A stretch of 64,000 bases of DNA from an uncultured Psychroserpens sp. (GTDB lineage Bacteria; Bacteroidota; Bacteroidia; Flavobacteriales; Flavobacteriaceae): the NCBI GenBank assembly GCA_947489585.1, contig CANLEE010000009.1, forward strand, positions 62,001 to 126,000. Reading direction: 5' to 3'. The translations under genes were made by a program, and so were the position numbers. Below, in pieces: positions 17,077 to 25,838 of this stretch. Within the stretch, counting starts at the first letter, position 1; each line of letters begins with the position of its first letter. A model generated the notes under the pieces. The model searched no databases and was not told where the DNA came from. It saw only the letters and a list, made by a program, of their open reading frames with translations.

Positions 17077-18045
17077 ATGAAAACAATGAAAACAATTATC
17101 AGAAATTATGTAACAGCAGTTATTTTGACATTTATGTTCACTTCTAGTGTACAAGGACAATTAAGAACAGAAGACGAAGGCAATCAAACAGTTTTTAAAA
17201 CTGAAAAAGTAGACGGCTTAGATATCTTTTATAGAGAGGCAGGAGATAAAAACAAGCCCACACTTTTATTACTTCATGGTTACCCGACTTCATCACATAT
17301 GTTTAGAAATTTAATCAAAGACTTAGCATCAGATTATCATTTAATCGCTCCTGATTATCCAGGTTTTGGGAGAAGTTCACAACCATCAATGCGTGAATTT
17401 GATTATACTTTTGACAATATGTCTAGGGTTATTGAAAAGCTATTAAAGCAATTAAAAATAAATAGATACAGTATTTATCTCATGGATTATGGAGCGCCTA
17501 TTGGATTTAGAATCGCCTCAAAACATCCAGAAAAAGTAGAGTCTTTAATTATTCAAAATGGAAATGCTTACGATGAAGGCTTACGTGACTTCTGGATTCC
17601 AATTAAAAACTATTGGAATAATTATACACCCGAAAACGGAAAACCTTTAGAAGGATTTCATGCTCTTGATGGATTGAAATGGCAATATACTCATGGTGTT
17701 CAAGATGTTTCTAAAATTAGTCCTGATAATTGGACAATTGATTTACAGCATTTAACAAGAGAAGAGAATAATGAGATTCAGCTAGCAATGTTTTATGATT
17801 ACAGAACCAATGTTCCTTTATATCCAGAATGGCAACAATACTTTAGAGATCATCAACCACCAACATTAATCGTTTGGGGTAAACATGATTTTATTTTCCC
17901 TGCTGAAGGCGCACATCCTTATAAGCGTGATTTAAAAAATGTAGAATTTCATTTGCTCAATACGGGACATTTCGCTCTTGAAGAAAAGGGTACTGAAATA
18001 GCGAATTATATTTCTAATTTTTTAAAGAAAAATAATATTAAGTAA
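17077..18045 (+). CDS. Exported alpha/beta-hydrolase, epoxide hydrolase/haloalkane dehalogenase-like
   Basis: 322 residues. Signal peptide (MKTMKTIIRNYVTAVILTFMFTSSVQGQ), then an alpha/beta-hydrolase core: LLLLHGYPTSSHMFR (oxyanion HGYP motif), APDYPGFGRSS, a nucleophile elbow IYLMDYGAPIG with Asp as the likely nucleophile, WGKHDFIFP and the catalytic His in NTGHFALEE. Asp as nucleophile points to an epoxide hydrolase or haloalkane dehalogenase type enzyme. Its substrate may be the inducer of the adjacent TetR regulator (inference). Confidence 0.85.
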   Translation: MKTMKTIIRNYVTAVILTFMFTSSVQGQLRTEDEGNQTVFKTEKVDGLDIFYREAGDKNKPTLLLLHGYPTSSHMFRNLIKDLASDYHLIAPDYPGFGRSSQPSMREFDYTFDNMSRVIEKLLKQLKINRYSIYLMDYGAPIGFRIASKHPEKVESLIIQNGNAYDEGLRDFWIPIKNYWNNYTPENGKPLEGFHALDGLKWQYTHGVQDVSKISPDNWTIDLQHLTREENNEIQLAMFYDYRTNVPLYPEWQQYFRDHQPPTLIVWGKHDFIFPAEGAHPYKRDLKNVEFHLLNTGHFALEEKGTEIANYISNFLKKNNIK

Positions 18046-18107
18046 TCGAGTTTTAAAGCGGTATTCAATGTAACACAACAAAATAATGTAGCAACAAAAA
18101 ACACTCA

Positions 18108-18159
18108 CTTCCGCCATTTATTAAAGAAACGGCTAAGCTAACAACTCAAATGGTGGAAG
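18108..18159 (+). repeat. Inverted repeat CTTCCGCCATTT / AAATGGTGGAAG in a possible gene remnant
   Basis: 12-bp arms (one mismatch) at 18108-18119 and 18148-18159. The same stretch also reads as a short open frame ending in ETAKLTTQMVEDA and TGA at about 18164, which looks like the tail of a lost gene. I cannot tell whether the repeat has a role of its own. Confidence 0.4.
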
Positions 18160-18186
18160 ATGCTTGAAAATAAGAATACGCTGTAT

Positions 18187-18216
18187 AAAAAAACCTCTTC
18201 AATTGGAGGTTTTTTT
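18187..18216 (+). terminator. Rho-independent terminator (AAAAAAACCTC...GAGGTTTTTTT)
   Basis: Stem of 10-11 bp with loop TTCAATTG and a seven-T tail, with matching A-run on the other side, so it can act in both directions. It closes the TetR/hydrolase region before the cassette locus. Confidence 0.85.
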
Positions 18217-18269
18217 ATACTATTGCGGGAAACCGCTTTTTTCTCTAGTTAAATCAGCCTAATTTTAGA

Positions 18270-18406
18270 AAAATATACGTAGAAGTACGTATATACAGGT
18301 GTGTGCAAATTTGTAATTTTAAGCTGTTACAAAAGTGTAAAAGTAGGCTTATCCGGATGATAGAGTGGGATAGGTGTATGTTTAGTATTTGTATAACGAG
18401 TTAGGC
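18270..18406 (+). repeat. Integron-like leader element, copy 2
   Basis: Begins with the same AAAATATACGTAGAAGTACGTATATA block as 3657 and 31882. It shares the GCTGTTA and TATCC...GTGGGATAGG segments with copy 1 and ends in TATAACGAGTTAGGC. GTTAGGC (18400-18406) is an exact GTTRRRY integron core. The RT cassette follows. Confidence 0.8.
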
Positions 18407-18447
18407 AAAATATAACCTAAAATCATCTAATATGAAGATACCAGAAT

Positions 18448-18576
18448 ATTGATTATGCATTTCGATATCGAAGTGTCAATCCTAAAGTGAGGATTTAAAT
18501 GAAGTTGACTCTTTTAGATTAACTTTTATTTTTTATATCTTTTAAGCTGATATTATTTATAAAACTAATACACTTA
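18448..18576 (+). other. Cluster of four hairpins before the RT gene (possible retron ncRNA)
   Basis: Four consecutive stems. ATTGA/TCAAT around the palindrome TTCGATATCGAA (18448-18480). AATCCT/AGGATT (18478-18495). AAGTTGA/TTAACTT (18502-18525). TAAG..TATTA/TAATA..CTTA (18543-18576). Short stem-loops just upstream of a retron-type RT are where an msr/msd RNA would be. I could not find a convincing a1/a2 end pairing, so this remains a candidate. Confidence 0.4.
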
Positions 18577-18649
18577 ATATACTACCTCTCTTTTATTTTT
18601 TTATTTAATTTATGATATACAACTTATCAAAGTTCATACACAAGAGAAT

Positions 18650-20338
18650 ATGCCTGGTATCTTTTTAGATGATATTTCCCGAGAGAAAGTAATGATTAAA
18701 TTTCATGAAATTGATTCAGTAAATGAATTTACTTCTCTACTAAATTTTATAGAGCGTAATAATACTAATCTTAAAGACAAAAGCAAGTTTAAAGCAATTA
18801 ATTCAAAGTTTCTATATCATTTATCTATAACCAAAGATGATAGATATAAAGAATTTAGTATATCGAAAAAAAGTGGAAAAAAAAGAAAAATTGAAACTCC
18901 AGATGAACTTTTAAAAAGAGTACAAAGATTAATCAACTATTTATTACAAGTTATTTTTGAACCATATTCACATTATAGTTCTAATGGTTTTTTATTTGGC
19001 AAAGGAATTATAAGAAATGCTAAGCCTCATATCAATAAAAACAATGTTTTAAATTTGGACATTAAAGATTTCTTCCCTTCTATAAACTTCAGAAGAATAA
19101 AGGTAGTACTAGAATTAAACCCATTCAACCTTAAAAATGAAAGAGAGAGAATATCATTCTTAATTGCCAACTTGTGTACCTATAAAAATCATCTACCACA
19201 AGGAGCACCAACGTCTCCAATATTATCAAATATTGTAACACAAAGGTTAGATAGGAAATTAACGAAAGAAAGTCTTGAACTAAATATTAAGTATACCAGA
19301 TATGCAGACGACTTAACGTTTTCAAGTAATCAAAATATACTTAATAAAGGTTTTGTGAAAAAAGTAAAGCAAATTGTTGAGTGTGAAAATTTTAAACTTA
19401 ACAAAAGTAAAACTCGTTTACAAAAATCAACTCAAAGACAACAAGTCACTGGGTTGATAGTAAATGAAAAGCTAAATGTCAAAAGAGAATATTTACAAAA
19501 AGTTAGGGCAATGTTGAACAATTGGGATAAAGGAGGTATAAATTATGCCGAAGAAGTCTTTAAAAGTCATCAAACAATTGAAAAAATAGATTACCCTTTT
19601 AAAAATGTACTATTAGGTCATATATCATTTATAAGACAAATAAAAGGTGATGAAAACAACATTTCAATAAGACTAATTGAAAAGTTCACATTGTTAAATA
19701 ACTTAATTGATTATAGCTTCATCAAAAATACTGCAGTTAAACAAAGATTGATTGAAGACAATCACAAAATGGAACAAATACTGCTATTGAAGAATCAACC
19801 TGAAGATGACAAATTTATATCTTTTTGCACATCTGCTTTCCATCAAATTGAAAATTTGTTAAATTATTATTACTGGTCAAAGTTTAGTCATTTTGAGCAA
19901 TTACTTGAGTATTTACTACTCAATAACCCTTCATTTAAAAAAAGATATAAAACTCTCGAAAATGCAAAGAATAATTTCAAAAAGATTAGTCAATTAAACA
20001 TAAATTTACTTGTATATCTGTATGAGAAAGAATTCTTTTTTGATAAAAAAATATTTTATAAACAAGAAATAACAAAGTTGAGAGAAATACGAAATGATGA
20101 TTCTCATAGATGCTCAGTCATTAATGTAGATAAAGATGAAATCAATATTGAGTATGCAAAACTTGAAGAAAAAAAAATTGATTTTAAAAAAAGAGGAAAG
20201 AAACTTGAATTTAGTAAAAAGGAAAAAAACTTCATTTTGAAATACGAGACTTTTACATTTCTAGAGAATAAGAATTATAAAGAAGTAAGGAAGGTTTTGA
20301 CTGATATGACAAAGAATATTGAAAAATACTTTGCCTAA
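18650..20338 (+). CDS. Retron-like reverse transcriptase with C-terminal HEPN-like domain
   Basis: 562 residues. RT core at ~60-310: retron-type NAKPH (123-127), LDIKDFFPSI, PQGAPTSPILSN, catalytic YADD (218-221), and VTGLIVN (266-). NAxxH and VTG are hallmarks of retron RTs, as opposed to group II intron RTs. The C-terminal ~240 residues are Lys/Glu-rich and helical and carry REIRNDDSH (Arg481, His486), an Rx4H motif as in HEPN ribonucleases. A HEPN effector fused to the RT would suit an abortive anti-phage system; this is inferred. The gene fills a cassette whose ends are GTTAGGCAAA (18400) and TTTGCCTAAC (ending 20339), and its stop codon lies inside the 3' core. Four hairpins lie upstream. 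Confidence 0.85.
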   Translation: MPGIFLDDISREKVMIKFHEIDSVNEFTSLLNFIERNNTNLKDKSKFKAINSKFLYHLSITKDDRYKEFSISKKSGKKRKIETPDELLKRVQRLINYLLQVIFEPYSHYSSNGFLFGKGIIRNAKPHINKNNVLNLDIKDFFPSINFRRIKVVLELNPFNLKNERERISFLIANLCTYKNHLPQGAPTSPILSNIVTQRLDRKLTKESLELNIKYTRYADDLTFSSNQNILNKGFVKKVKQIVECENFKLNKSKTRLQKSTQRQQVTGLIVNEKLNVKREYLQKVRAMLNNWDKGGINYAEEVFKSHQTIEKIDYPFKNVLLGHISFIRQIKGDENNISIRLIEKFTLLNNLIDYSFIKNTAVKQRLIEDNHKMEQILLLKNQPEDDKFISFCTSAFHQIENLLNYYYWSKFSHFEQLLEYLLLNNPSFKKRYKTLENAKNNFKKISQLNINLLVYLYEKEFFFDKKIFYKQEITKLREIRNDDSHRCSVINVDKDEINIEYAKLEEKKIDFKKRGKKLEFSKKEKNFILKYETFTFLENKNYKEVRKVLTDMTKNIEKYFA

Positions 20339-20466
20339 CAACGTGTATAATGCATAGCGTTCTCTGTGATTATTCGGAATAACAGCTGAATAAACCAATG
20401 TTCTGGTTTTATTTACTAAATTAGTTATCAACCAACGCAACGACATCATACACGAACACGTTACCT
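20333..20466 (+). other. attC-like recombination site (complete, 134 bp)
   Basis: Begins with GCCTAAC (20333-20339, RYYYAAC core) and ends with GTTACCT (20460-20466). CGTGTAT (20342-20348) pairs with ATACACG (20448-20454). Inner GCGTT/AACGC and a TTTACTAAATTAGTT block are shared with the site at 32003-32135, which has the same spacings. GCCTAAC complements the 5' core of the RT cassette, and GTTACCTG complements the 3' end of the next one (CAGGTAAC). Confidence 0.7.
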
Positions 20467-20483
20467 GCAAGCTGAAGAAAGAA

Positions 20484-21905
20484 ATGGAAGAAATAAACGA
20501 AAAAGAATTTATTGAACTGCTTACTTCAGAACAGCATTCTGAACATTTAAATTTGATAATAAATTTTGAGAATGCAACAACTGTTGACCTATTCAAAATC
20601 ACTTTGTCAAATAGGTTTATTAACTGCAAATTTATTGGAAAAAGACTCGATTTTCTAAATATGAGTCTTTCTGCAGATTCTGACCCAATGCATTACTTCC
20701 ACTTTGAAGCATGTGAATTTCAAAATGAAATTTATTTTAAAGAATGTTTTTTGCGAGAGTTAAGATTTTCCAAAATTTCTCGTGAAGTAAATATGCTTCA
20801 CATAGCACCAATTAAATTGGGTTTTTTAACTTTTGAATGCGCAGAAAGTATAGAAGCAGAAGCTCTTAATAATATTAATATAGTTATTCACGATTGTGAG
20901 ATTGAGCATTATTTGGATTTTCTTCACCTTAAATCAAGCGGTAGCTTATTTATTAATGATTGTAATATTAAACAAGTAAAAATACATGATTGTACATTTA
21001 AAAGAATAGATATTACACACAATCAATTTTCTAATGAATTTCAATTTACATTAAATGAAATTAGCGATAGTTTTATTGAACAAAACAATTTCGAAAAATC
21101 GAATTTTTCTTTAACAGATTTTGGTTTTAAAGCAAAGTTCGAATCAAATGAATTTAAGGATACTGCACTTTTTCAAAAACTTAAAAACGAATATAGAACT
21201 GATTTAGAGATTAAAGACTGTAACTTTTACAAGTATACAGATTTTAATAATTCGAAATTATATGAATTACGAATAGACAAATCAAAATTTCAAGAGTTTG
21301 TTTCCTTTCAAGAATTAGAACTTAATTCAATTTTTTTGGATAGGACAATTTTTGAAAAACCAGCATTCTTTGATGATATTGAAATACTTAGATTCAATAA
21401 TTGTAATAAAAGAACATTAAGAAATATAAAGCAACAACTCTTAAGGTCAGATAATAAAATAGACTATGATAGTTTTCGATCTCATGAACTTAATTCTTAT
21501 AAAGAAGAATTAAAAAAGAAAATTAAACTAAAACCAAATGTTAATAAAAGAAAATTACGCAGAGATTTGAGTATTTTGAGAGTTAATACTTTCTTTTCAA
21601 ATAATGGAACTGATTGGGTTAAAGCTTTAAAAAGAACGGTCATTGTAGCTTTAGTTTTTTATTCTGTCTTTTTTATTCTTCACAACTCTCATAGAGAATT
21701 AGACCTTTTTAATATTTCTAATTATAATGAGTATTTTATTGGTTTATTTAGATATTTTTTAATTACAGATTTCCATAACCCTTTAACAAATAAAAGTGAA
21801 TATTTGTCAAGCGTTTTAGAATGGATTCCTTTTATTTTAGGAAAAATATTAATTGCAATTGGGATTTATGAAATATTAGTCTCTTTCAGGAAATTTAAAA
21901 AGTAG
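20484..21905 (+). CDS. Pentapeptide-like beta-helix protein with C-terminal membrane segments (cassette gene)
   Basis: 473 residues. Residues ~40-320 are a degenerate repeat of short units with alternating Phe/Leu/Ile (FINCKFIGKRLDF, FEACEFQNEIYFKECFL, IKDCNFYKYTDFNNSKL), like pentapeptide-repeat right-handed beta-helices. A basic stretch (~330-370) follows, then two hydrophobic segments (ALVFYSVFFILH and FILGKILIAIGIYEILVSF), so the C-terminus is membrane-bound with the helix domain probably cytoplasmic. The gene lies between complementary cores GTTACCTG (20460) and CAGGTAAC (ending 21919). Function is unknown; it may act alone or with the RT cassette before it. Confidence 0.75.
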   Translation: MEEINEKEFIELLTSEQHSEHLNLIINFENATTVDLFKITLSNRFINCKFIGKRLDFLNMSLSADSDPMHYFHFEACEFQNEIYFKECFLRELRFSKISREVNMLHIAPIKLGFLTFECAESIEAEALNNINIVIHDCEIEHYLDFLHLKSSGSLFINDCNIKQVKIHDCTFKRIDITHNQFSNEFQFTLNEISDSFIEQNNFEKSNFSLTDFGFKAKFESNEFKDTALFQKLKNEYRTDLEIKDCNFYKYTDFNNSKLYELRIDKSKFQEFVSFQELELNSIFLDRTIFEKPAFFDDIEILRFNNCNKRTLRNIKQQLLRSDNKIDYDSFRSHELNSYKEELKKKIKLKPNVNKRKLRRDLSILRVNTFFSNNGTDWVKALKRTVIVALVFYSVFFILHNSHRELDLFNISNYNEYFIGLFRYFLITDFHNPLTNKSEYLSSVLEWIPFILGKILIAIGIYEILVSFRKFKK

Positions 21906-21911
21906 AGTCTA

Positions 21912-21938
21912 CAGGTAACAACGTGTATAACCAATTAC
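21912..21938 (+). other. Half attC-like site ending the second cassette
   Basis: CAGGTAAC followed by AACGTGTATAACCAATTAC, the left half of the attC-like sites. The right half is absent, and the stop codon of the convergent flippase gene starts at the next base. It is the same truncation pattern as at 4731-4762. Confidence 0.65.
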
Positions 21939-23366
21939 TCATTCAATTTTTGACTTTAGAATTCTACTGCCATCGTTCTTATAAAACCATGCAAACAATG
22001 CGATGGCAACTACAGTGTAACCAATAGAAACGATTGGGTTTGTGCTCGTGGCGATATCAGAACAGATATAATAAGAACTAATAATAAACAAGAACACATA
22101 CATAAGTGTTTTTACATTTGGTAACACATTCACTTTTTTGTTAAGAATAATAGCAAATACAATAATGTTGATGAGATTAGAAATGCATATGGCATAAAGG
22201 GCACCATGCAGCTTGTATTTCGGAATTAAAAACAGCATGAGTACGACCAGAAAAAGGACCTTGATAGAGGTGACAATCGAAAGCTTTAAAGAGGCTTTAT
22301 AATACACTAAAAGAAGTCCGTAGAATCGTACTGGTACTATCAGTAAGAACGCCATCGAACCGATGAAAAAGTAGTCTTTAATGACGAGATACTCACTATT
22401 TTTAATAATATGCTCTAAATTAAAACCTATTGTATTTATAATAACGAGTACAAGAACACTAAAACCAATATAGAGGTTAAAATAGGTGCTAGTTGTCATT
22501 TTTCCGTCTTTTAAATCTCTGTATAAAAATGGCCTTATACCATCATCTATAGCTTTAATAGCAATTATGAGTATGCCAAATATTTTGATTAATAAGGTGT
22601 ATAATCCAACATGTTTTAATCCAAGATCTAATTCAATTAAGTATTTGTCTATTTGATTTTCAAAAGCAAAAAACAACAAAAATGGGAGTAGTTTTAAACT
22701 GTAATTTAAAGACGGATAGAGCAGTTTTTTATTAAACCTTAACCTAAATAAATAACTGTTTGACAATGAAATGATAATAAATATCAGCGCATTAGGAATC
22801 AGTGCTCCCAATAGTAAGCCATAGATTTTTAAATCAAATTGAGTGATAAGAATGAGTTGAAAAAACGCCGTTAACATAACAATGCCTATGGTATATCTGA
22901 AATAGACGTTTAGGTTCACTTCATTTTTCAGAAACACAAAATAAAGACTATTCAAGACATCAAAGAATACCGATAATAAAGCAATTAAACCGTAATTATA
23001 AAAGGAGACTTCATTAGAAGTAAATAGTAACTCATAAATAGTATCACCTAAAACAAGATGAATACAGGTGATTAAAACAAATGATACCAGATGAACGGAA
23101 AATAAATGACTTAAATACTCACGTAACTTTGCTTTGTTATTAAAATCAAAATAAAAGGTATACAAGGCACTTTTCAATCCTAAAGATCCAACCACAGCTA
23201 CAATTGTCGAATAAATGATGACGAGTGACACGATTCCATAATCTTCAGGACTTAAGTAATTGAGAAATATAGGTAGCAGCACTAATGATATTCCCGATCT
23301 TAAACCAGAAAACACACCAAAGAGTAGTGTGGATTTGAACGGGTTTTTTGTCTTAAGGAAACTCAT
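21939..23366 (-). CDS. Polysaccharide/lipid-linked oligosaccharide flippase (Wzx/MATE-like)
   Basis: 475 residues with 12-14 hydrophobic segments spread over the whole length and a start typical of the polysaccharide flippase family (FGVFSGLRSGISLVLLPIFLNYLSPEDYGIVSL). It should move a lipid-linked glycan or similar amphiphile across the inner membrane. It is the last gene of an 11-gene operon (31643 to 21939), three bases after the sulfatase-fold gene, so its cargo is probably the operon's product. Confidence 0.88.
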   Translation of the reverse strand: MSFLKTKNPFKSTLLFGVFSGLRSGISLVLLPIFLNYLSPEDYGIVSLVIIYSTIVAVVGSLGLKSALYTFYFDFNNKAKLREYLSHLFSVHLVSFVLITCIHLVLGDTIYELLFTSNEVSFYNYGLIALLSVFFDVLNSLYFVFLKNEVNLNVYFRYTIGIVMLTAFFQLILITQFDLKIYGLLLGALIPNALIFIIISLSNSYLFRLRFNKKLLYPSLNYSLKLLPFLLFFAFENQIDKYLIELDLGLKHVGLYTLLIKIFGILIIAIKAIDDGIRPFLYRDLKDGKMTTSTYFNLYIGFSVLVLVIINTIGFNLEHIIKNSEYLVIKDYFFIGSMAFLLIVPVRFYGLLLVYYKASLKLSIVTSIKVLFLVVLMLFLIPKYKLHGALYAICISNLINIIVFAIILNKKVNVLPNVKTLMYVFLFIISSYYICSDIATSTNPIVSIGYTVVAIALFAWFYKNDGSRILKSKIE

Positions 23367-23369
23367 GTG

Positions 23370-25073
23370 CTAATATAAATGGATACCATCTTCAAAAATA
23401 GGAAGATCTATATGTTTATTTTCACCATACGCACGATTTAAAGCATATAAAAACTTTGAAAAAAACGATTCATGCTTTTGGCTTTGGTGGTTGCACACGA
23501 AGCCTTCGGTAAAATTAAAGTCTTTAAACGCCTCAATGACCTCAGTGTTTTTTGAAATCACATGAATAGGTGTTGCTTTATCAATATCTGCTGGTGTAAT
23601 AAAAGGCGGTTGATGATCACCAATTAACACCATTATGGTATCGTCTAGATCTGTATTCAATAAAAAATTGTGAATATAATCGAGTTGGTAGTTAATCGCT
23701 GTAAAATAGTTTTTGAGATTATTCTTTTTGAGACCATCTGTTAATTCGAACGCTTTTGAGTTATAATCTTCCCAATGCTCTAAAGTGTGTATTGGCGAAA
23801 TATAATTATAATGCGAGTTAATGGTGCTTACCGATAAAAAGAAAGGCGATTTATCTTTAAGTGAATGATAGGCATAATTCAGCGAATATTCGTCCGGTAA
23901 TGAAAACCGATCTCCAAATATAGGAACGTTATTGCCTTTATAATTGAAATCATCGTAGAGCATTAATTTGTTAAAAGGATAGGCGTTTTTTATTTTTTGC
24001 CAATTCACTTCATTTTTATCATACGATAAGGTAGAAGTTAGGGTGGTTTTATAACCATAAGACTCAAAAAATTTAGGTAAAGATTCGAGTTTAGAAACAT
24101 AATCTGTATGGCCAAAAATAACTTCATGGGCAGCAATATCTCTAACTTTAGCACCAAATAGAATGCTTGAATGACTTAACCAAGAGCCTCCAGATGACAC
24201 AGGTGATTCACTCAGTGCACTAGCCACTTGGTATTCATTGTCTCGTAAAGATTTATAAATGCCGTCCATTTTCTGTTTTAGTGCTGCACTTTGCTTAGGT
24301 TCAGAGAATACAAAACTGCCATAAGATTCTAAAAAGATAAAAATAACGTTAGGCTGTTTTTTCAGCTTAATCTGTCTAGCATAGGCATATGGAAAGCTTT
24401 GATTAAGTGTTTTTAGTGACTGCTTTAGTTGATTACATTTCTTGATATTATGTATGAGATGGTTTGTTAAAGAAAAGCTCACACTACTATGGTATAAGTT
24501 GTAGCTTACTTTTTTTACTGAATACAGAGATATCGCGATACTAAGACATAAGAGCACACATAAAGGCCATTTTAGATGTATTTCTGCTGAAGAACTTATA
24601 AGAACGTCGACAAGACCATTACTTAAGAAAAGAATTAAGGCGATACACAAAACTATAGCAGCAAGCGCAAGAGGAATCTTTTTTTTGTATACCATAAAGC
24701 CCGTTTTTGCAAAATCAATATCATTAATTAGCATCGGTTCTTTTTTGAAAATCTTTATGATTACAGAGATATAGGTGATATAAACAAATGAGAGAACGAT
24801 ACAGAGCATAAACACAATCTTTAAATATTGAGCATACTCTGGAGTTAGGAGGAGTAAAAAAAGCGCCAGGATTTGTAATTCTAGAATTAGTCTAAAACAG
24901 TCGTCAGAATATCTCTGATATAGTGTTTTTTTTAAAAAGAAATAAGGGGTATCATCGAAAAACGATTTTTTGGGATAGTCAATTTTGGAAAACAGTCCGA
25001 TTAACCAATTCGGCAGAAAAATCAAAAAATTGATTCCTAAAAAGCTTAATACGAAAAGGAGAATAGCTTCCAT
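23370..25073 (-). CDS. LTA synthase-like membrane sulfatase-fold transferase
   Basis: 567 residues. Five or so membrane segments in the first ~190 residues, then an extracytoplasmic alkaline-phosphatase/sulfatase-fold domain: NVIFIFLESYGSF (metal site), SPVSSGGSWLSHSSILFG (nucleophile region), PFFLSVSTINSHYNY and IMVLIGDHQPPF (metal-binding DH). The family includes LTA synthases and phosphoethanolamine/phosphoglycerol transferases, which move a phospho-alcohol group from a phospholipid onto a glycan or lipid. Within this operon it may decorate the product outside the inner membrane (inference). Confidence 0.85.
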   Translation of the reverse strand: MEAILLFVLSFLGINFLIFLPNWLIGLFSKIDYPKKSFFDDTPYFFLKKTLYQRYSDDCFRLILELQILALFLLLLTPEYAQYLKIVFMLCIVLSFVYITYISVIIKIFKKEPMLINDIDFAKTGFMVYKKKIPLALAAIVLCIALILFLSNGLVDVLISSSAEIHLKWPLCVLLCLSIAISLYSVKKVSYNLYHSSVSFSLTNHLIHNIKKCNQLKQSLKTLNQSFPYAYARQIKLKKQPNVIFIFLESYGSFVFSEPKQSAALKQKMDGIYKSLRDNEYQVASALSESPVSSGGSWLSHSSILFGAKVRDIAAHEVIFGHTDYVSKLESLPKFFESYGYKTTLTSTLSYDKNEVNWQKIKNAYPFNKLMLYDDFNYKGNNVPIFGDRFSLPDEYSLNYAYHSLKDKSPFFLSVSTINSHYNYISPIHTLEHWEDYNSKAFELTDGLKKNNLKNYFTAINYQLDYIHNFLLNTDLDDTIMVLIGDHQPPFITPADIDKATPIHVISKNTEVIEAFKDFNFTEGFVCNHQSQKHESFFSKFLYALNRAYGENKHIDLPIFEDGIHLY

Positions 25074-25076
25074 GTG

Positions 25077-25838
25077 TTATGACTTTTTAAATTCTAGTGC
25101 ATAATATGCCATTATATTACGCTTGAAAAGTGCTTCTAGATAAAAACCACCTCTCATAATTGTGGCTATTTTTAATACAGGTTTTAATAGTGTTAGTATG
25201 AATATTCCGATAGGAAGTAATAACTGACTTTTTGTTAATACAAAAGGCGTCAAGTCTTTTTTTAGTATAAAATCAGGCAAAAAATGATTGTGTTTTAGTA
25301 GTATTTTTAGCGCCCAATCTTTCGAATATTTGTGTAGTAATGTGCTGTGATTTTCGCTAATCAAAATATCATCTACAATAACTAAAATGCCATTTGGTTT
25401 TAGTGCATTTTTTAATGAATCAATTGTTTTATCAATGTCTAAGGTATGCTTAACTGATTCTATTGCCATTATGAAATCAAAGCTATTAGGTTCAAGAGTG
25501 TCAAACGATTGTTGCTTAAAATTAATCTTGCTACTACGAAATTCATGTGTTGCAAACGTGCTCGCTTTTTTCACCTCGGCATCACTTAAGCTTATGCCTT
25601 TTACCTCACAATTAAAGTGTTTTGCAATAAACAGTGATCCATATCCAACACCACAACCAGCGTCTAGAACTTTTGTGTCAGAATTGAGTTTGTATGTGTT
25701 GGCAATCCATTCATAGATGTCAGTATGACCAAATGCATCAGCATTCAGTTTTTTATGAATCGGATAAGGTTGCGAAGCATGTTTCCCTTCCCAACTCAAA
25801 AGCTTGTTGTATATATTTTGAATTGCTTTTTCGGTCAT
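25077..25838 (-). CDS. SAM-dependent methyltransferase
   Basis: 253 residues. Class I methyltransferase with motif I VLDAGCGVGYGS, then GISLSDAEVKKA, the acidic loop DFIMAIESVKHT and LKPNGILVIVDD, as in the UbiE/Coq5/tocopherol-type small-molecule methyltransferases. It has a C-terminal extension with a hydrophobic stretch (LLLPIGIFILTLL), which suggests a membrane-bound or lipid substrate. It overlaps the next upstream methyltransferase gene by four bases. Confidence 0.85.
   Translation of the reverse strand: MTEKAIQNIYNKLLSWEGKHASQPYPIHKKLNADAFGHTDIYEWIANTYKLNSDTKVLDAGCGVGYGSLFIAKHFNCEVKGISLSDAEVKKASTFATHEFRSSKINFKQQSFDTLEPNSFDFIMAIESVKHTLDIDKTIDSLKNALKPNGILVIVDDILISENHSTLLHKYSKDWALKILLKHNHFLPDFILKKDLTPFVLTKSQLLLPIGIFILTLLKPVLKIATIMRGGFYLEALFKRNIMAYYALEFKKS

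Noticed and set aside
18650..20338. Group II intron maturase/RT
   Set aside because: Retron-type NAxxH and VTG motifs, no maturase or endonuclease domain, no intron ends; the gene fills a cassette.
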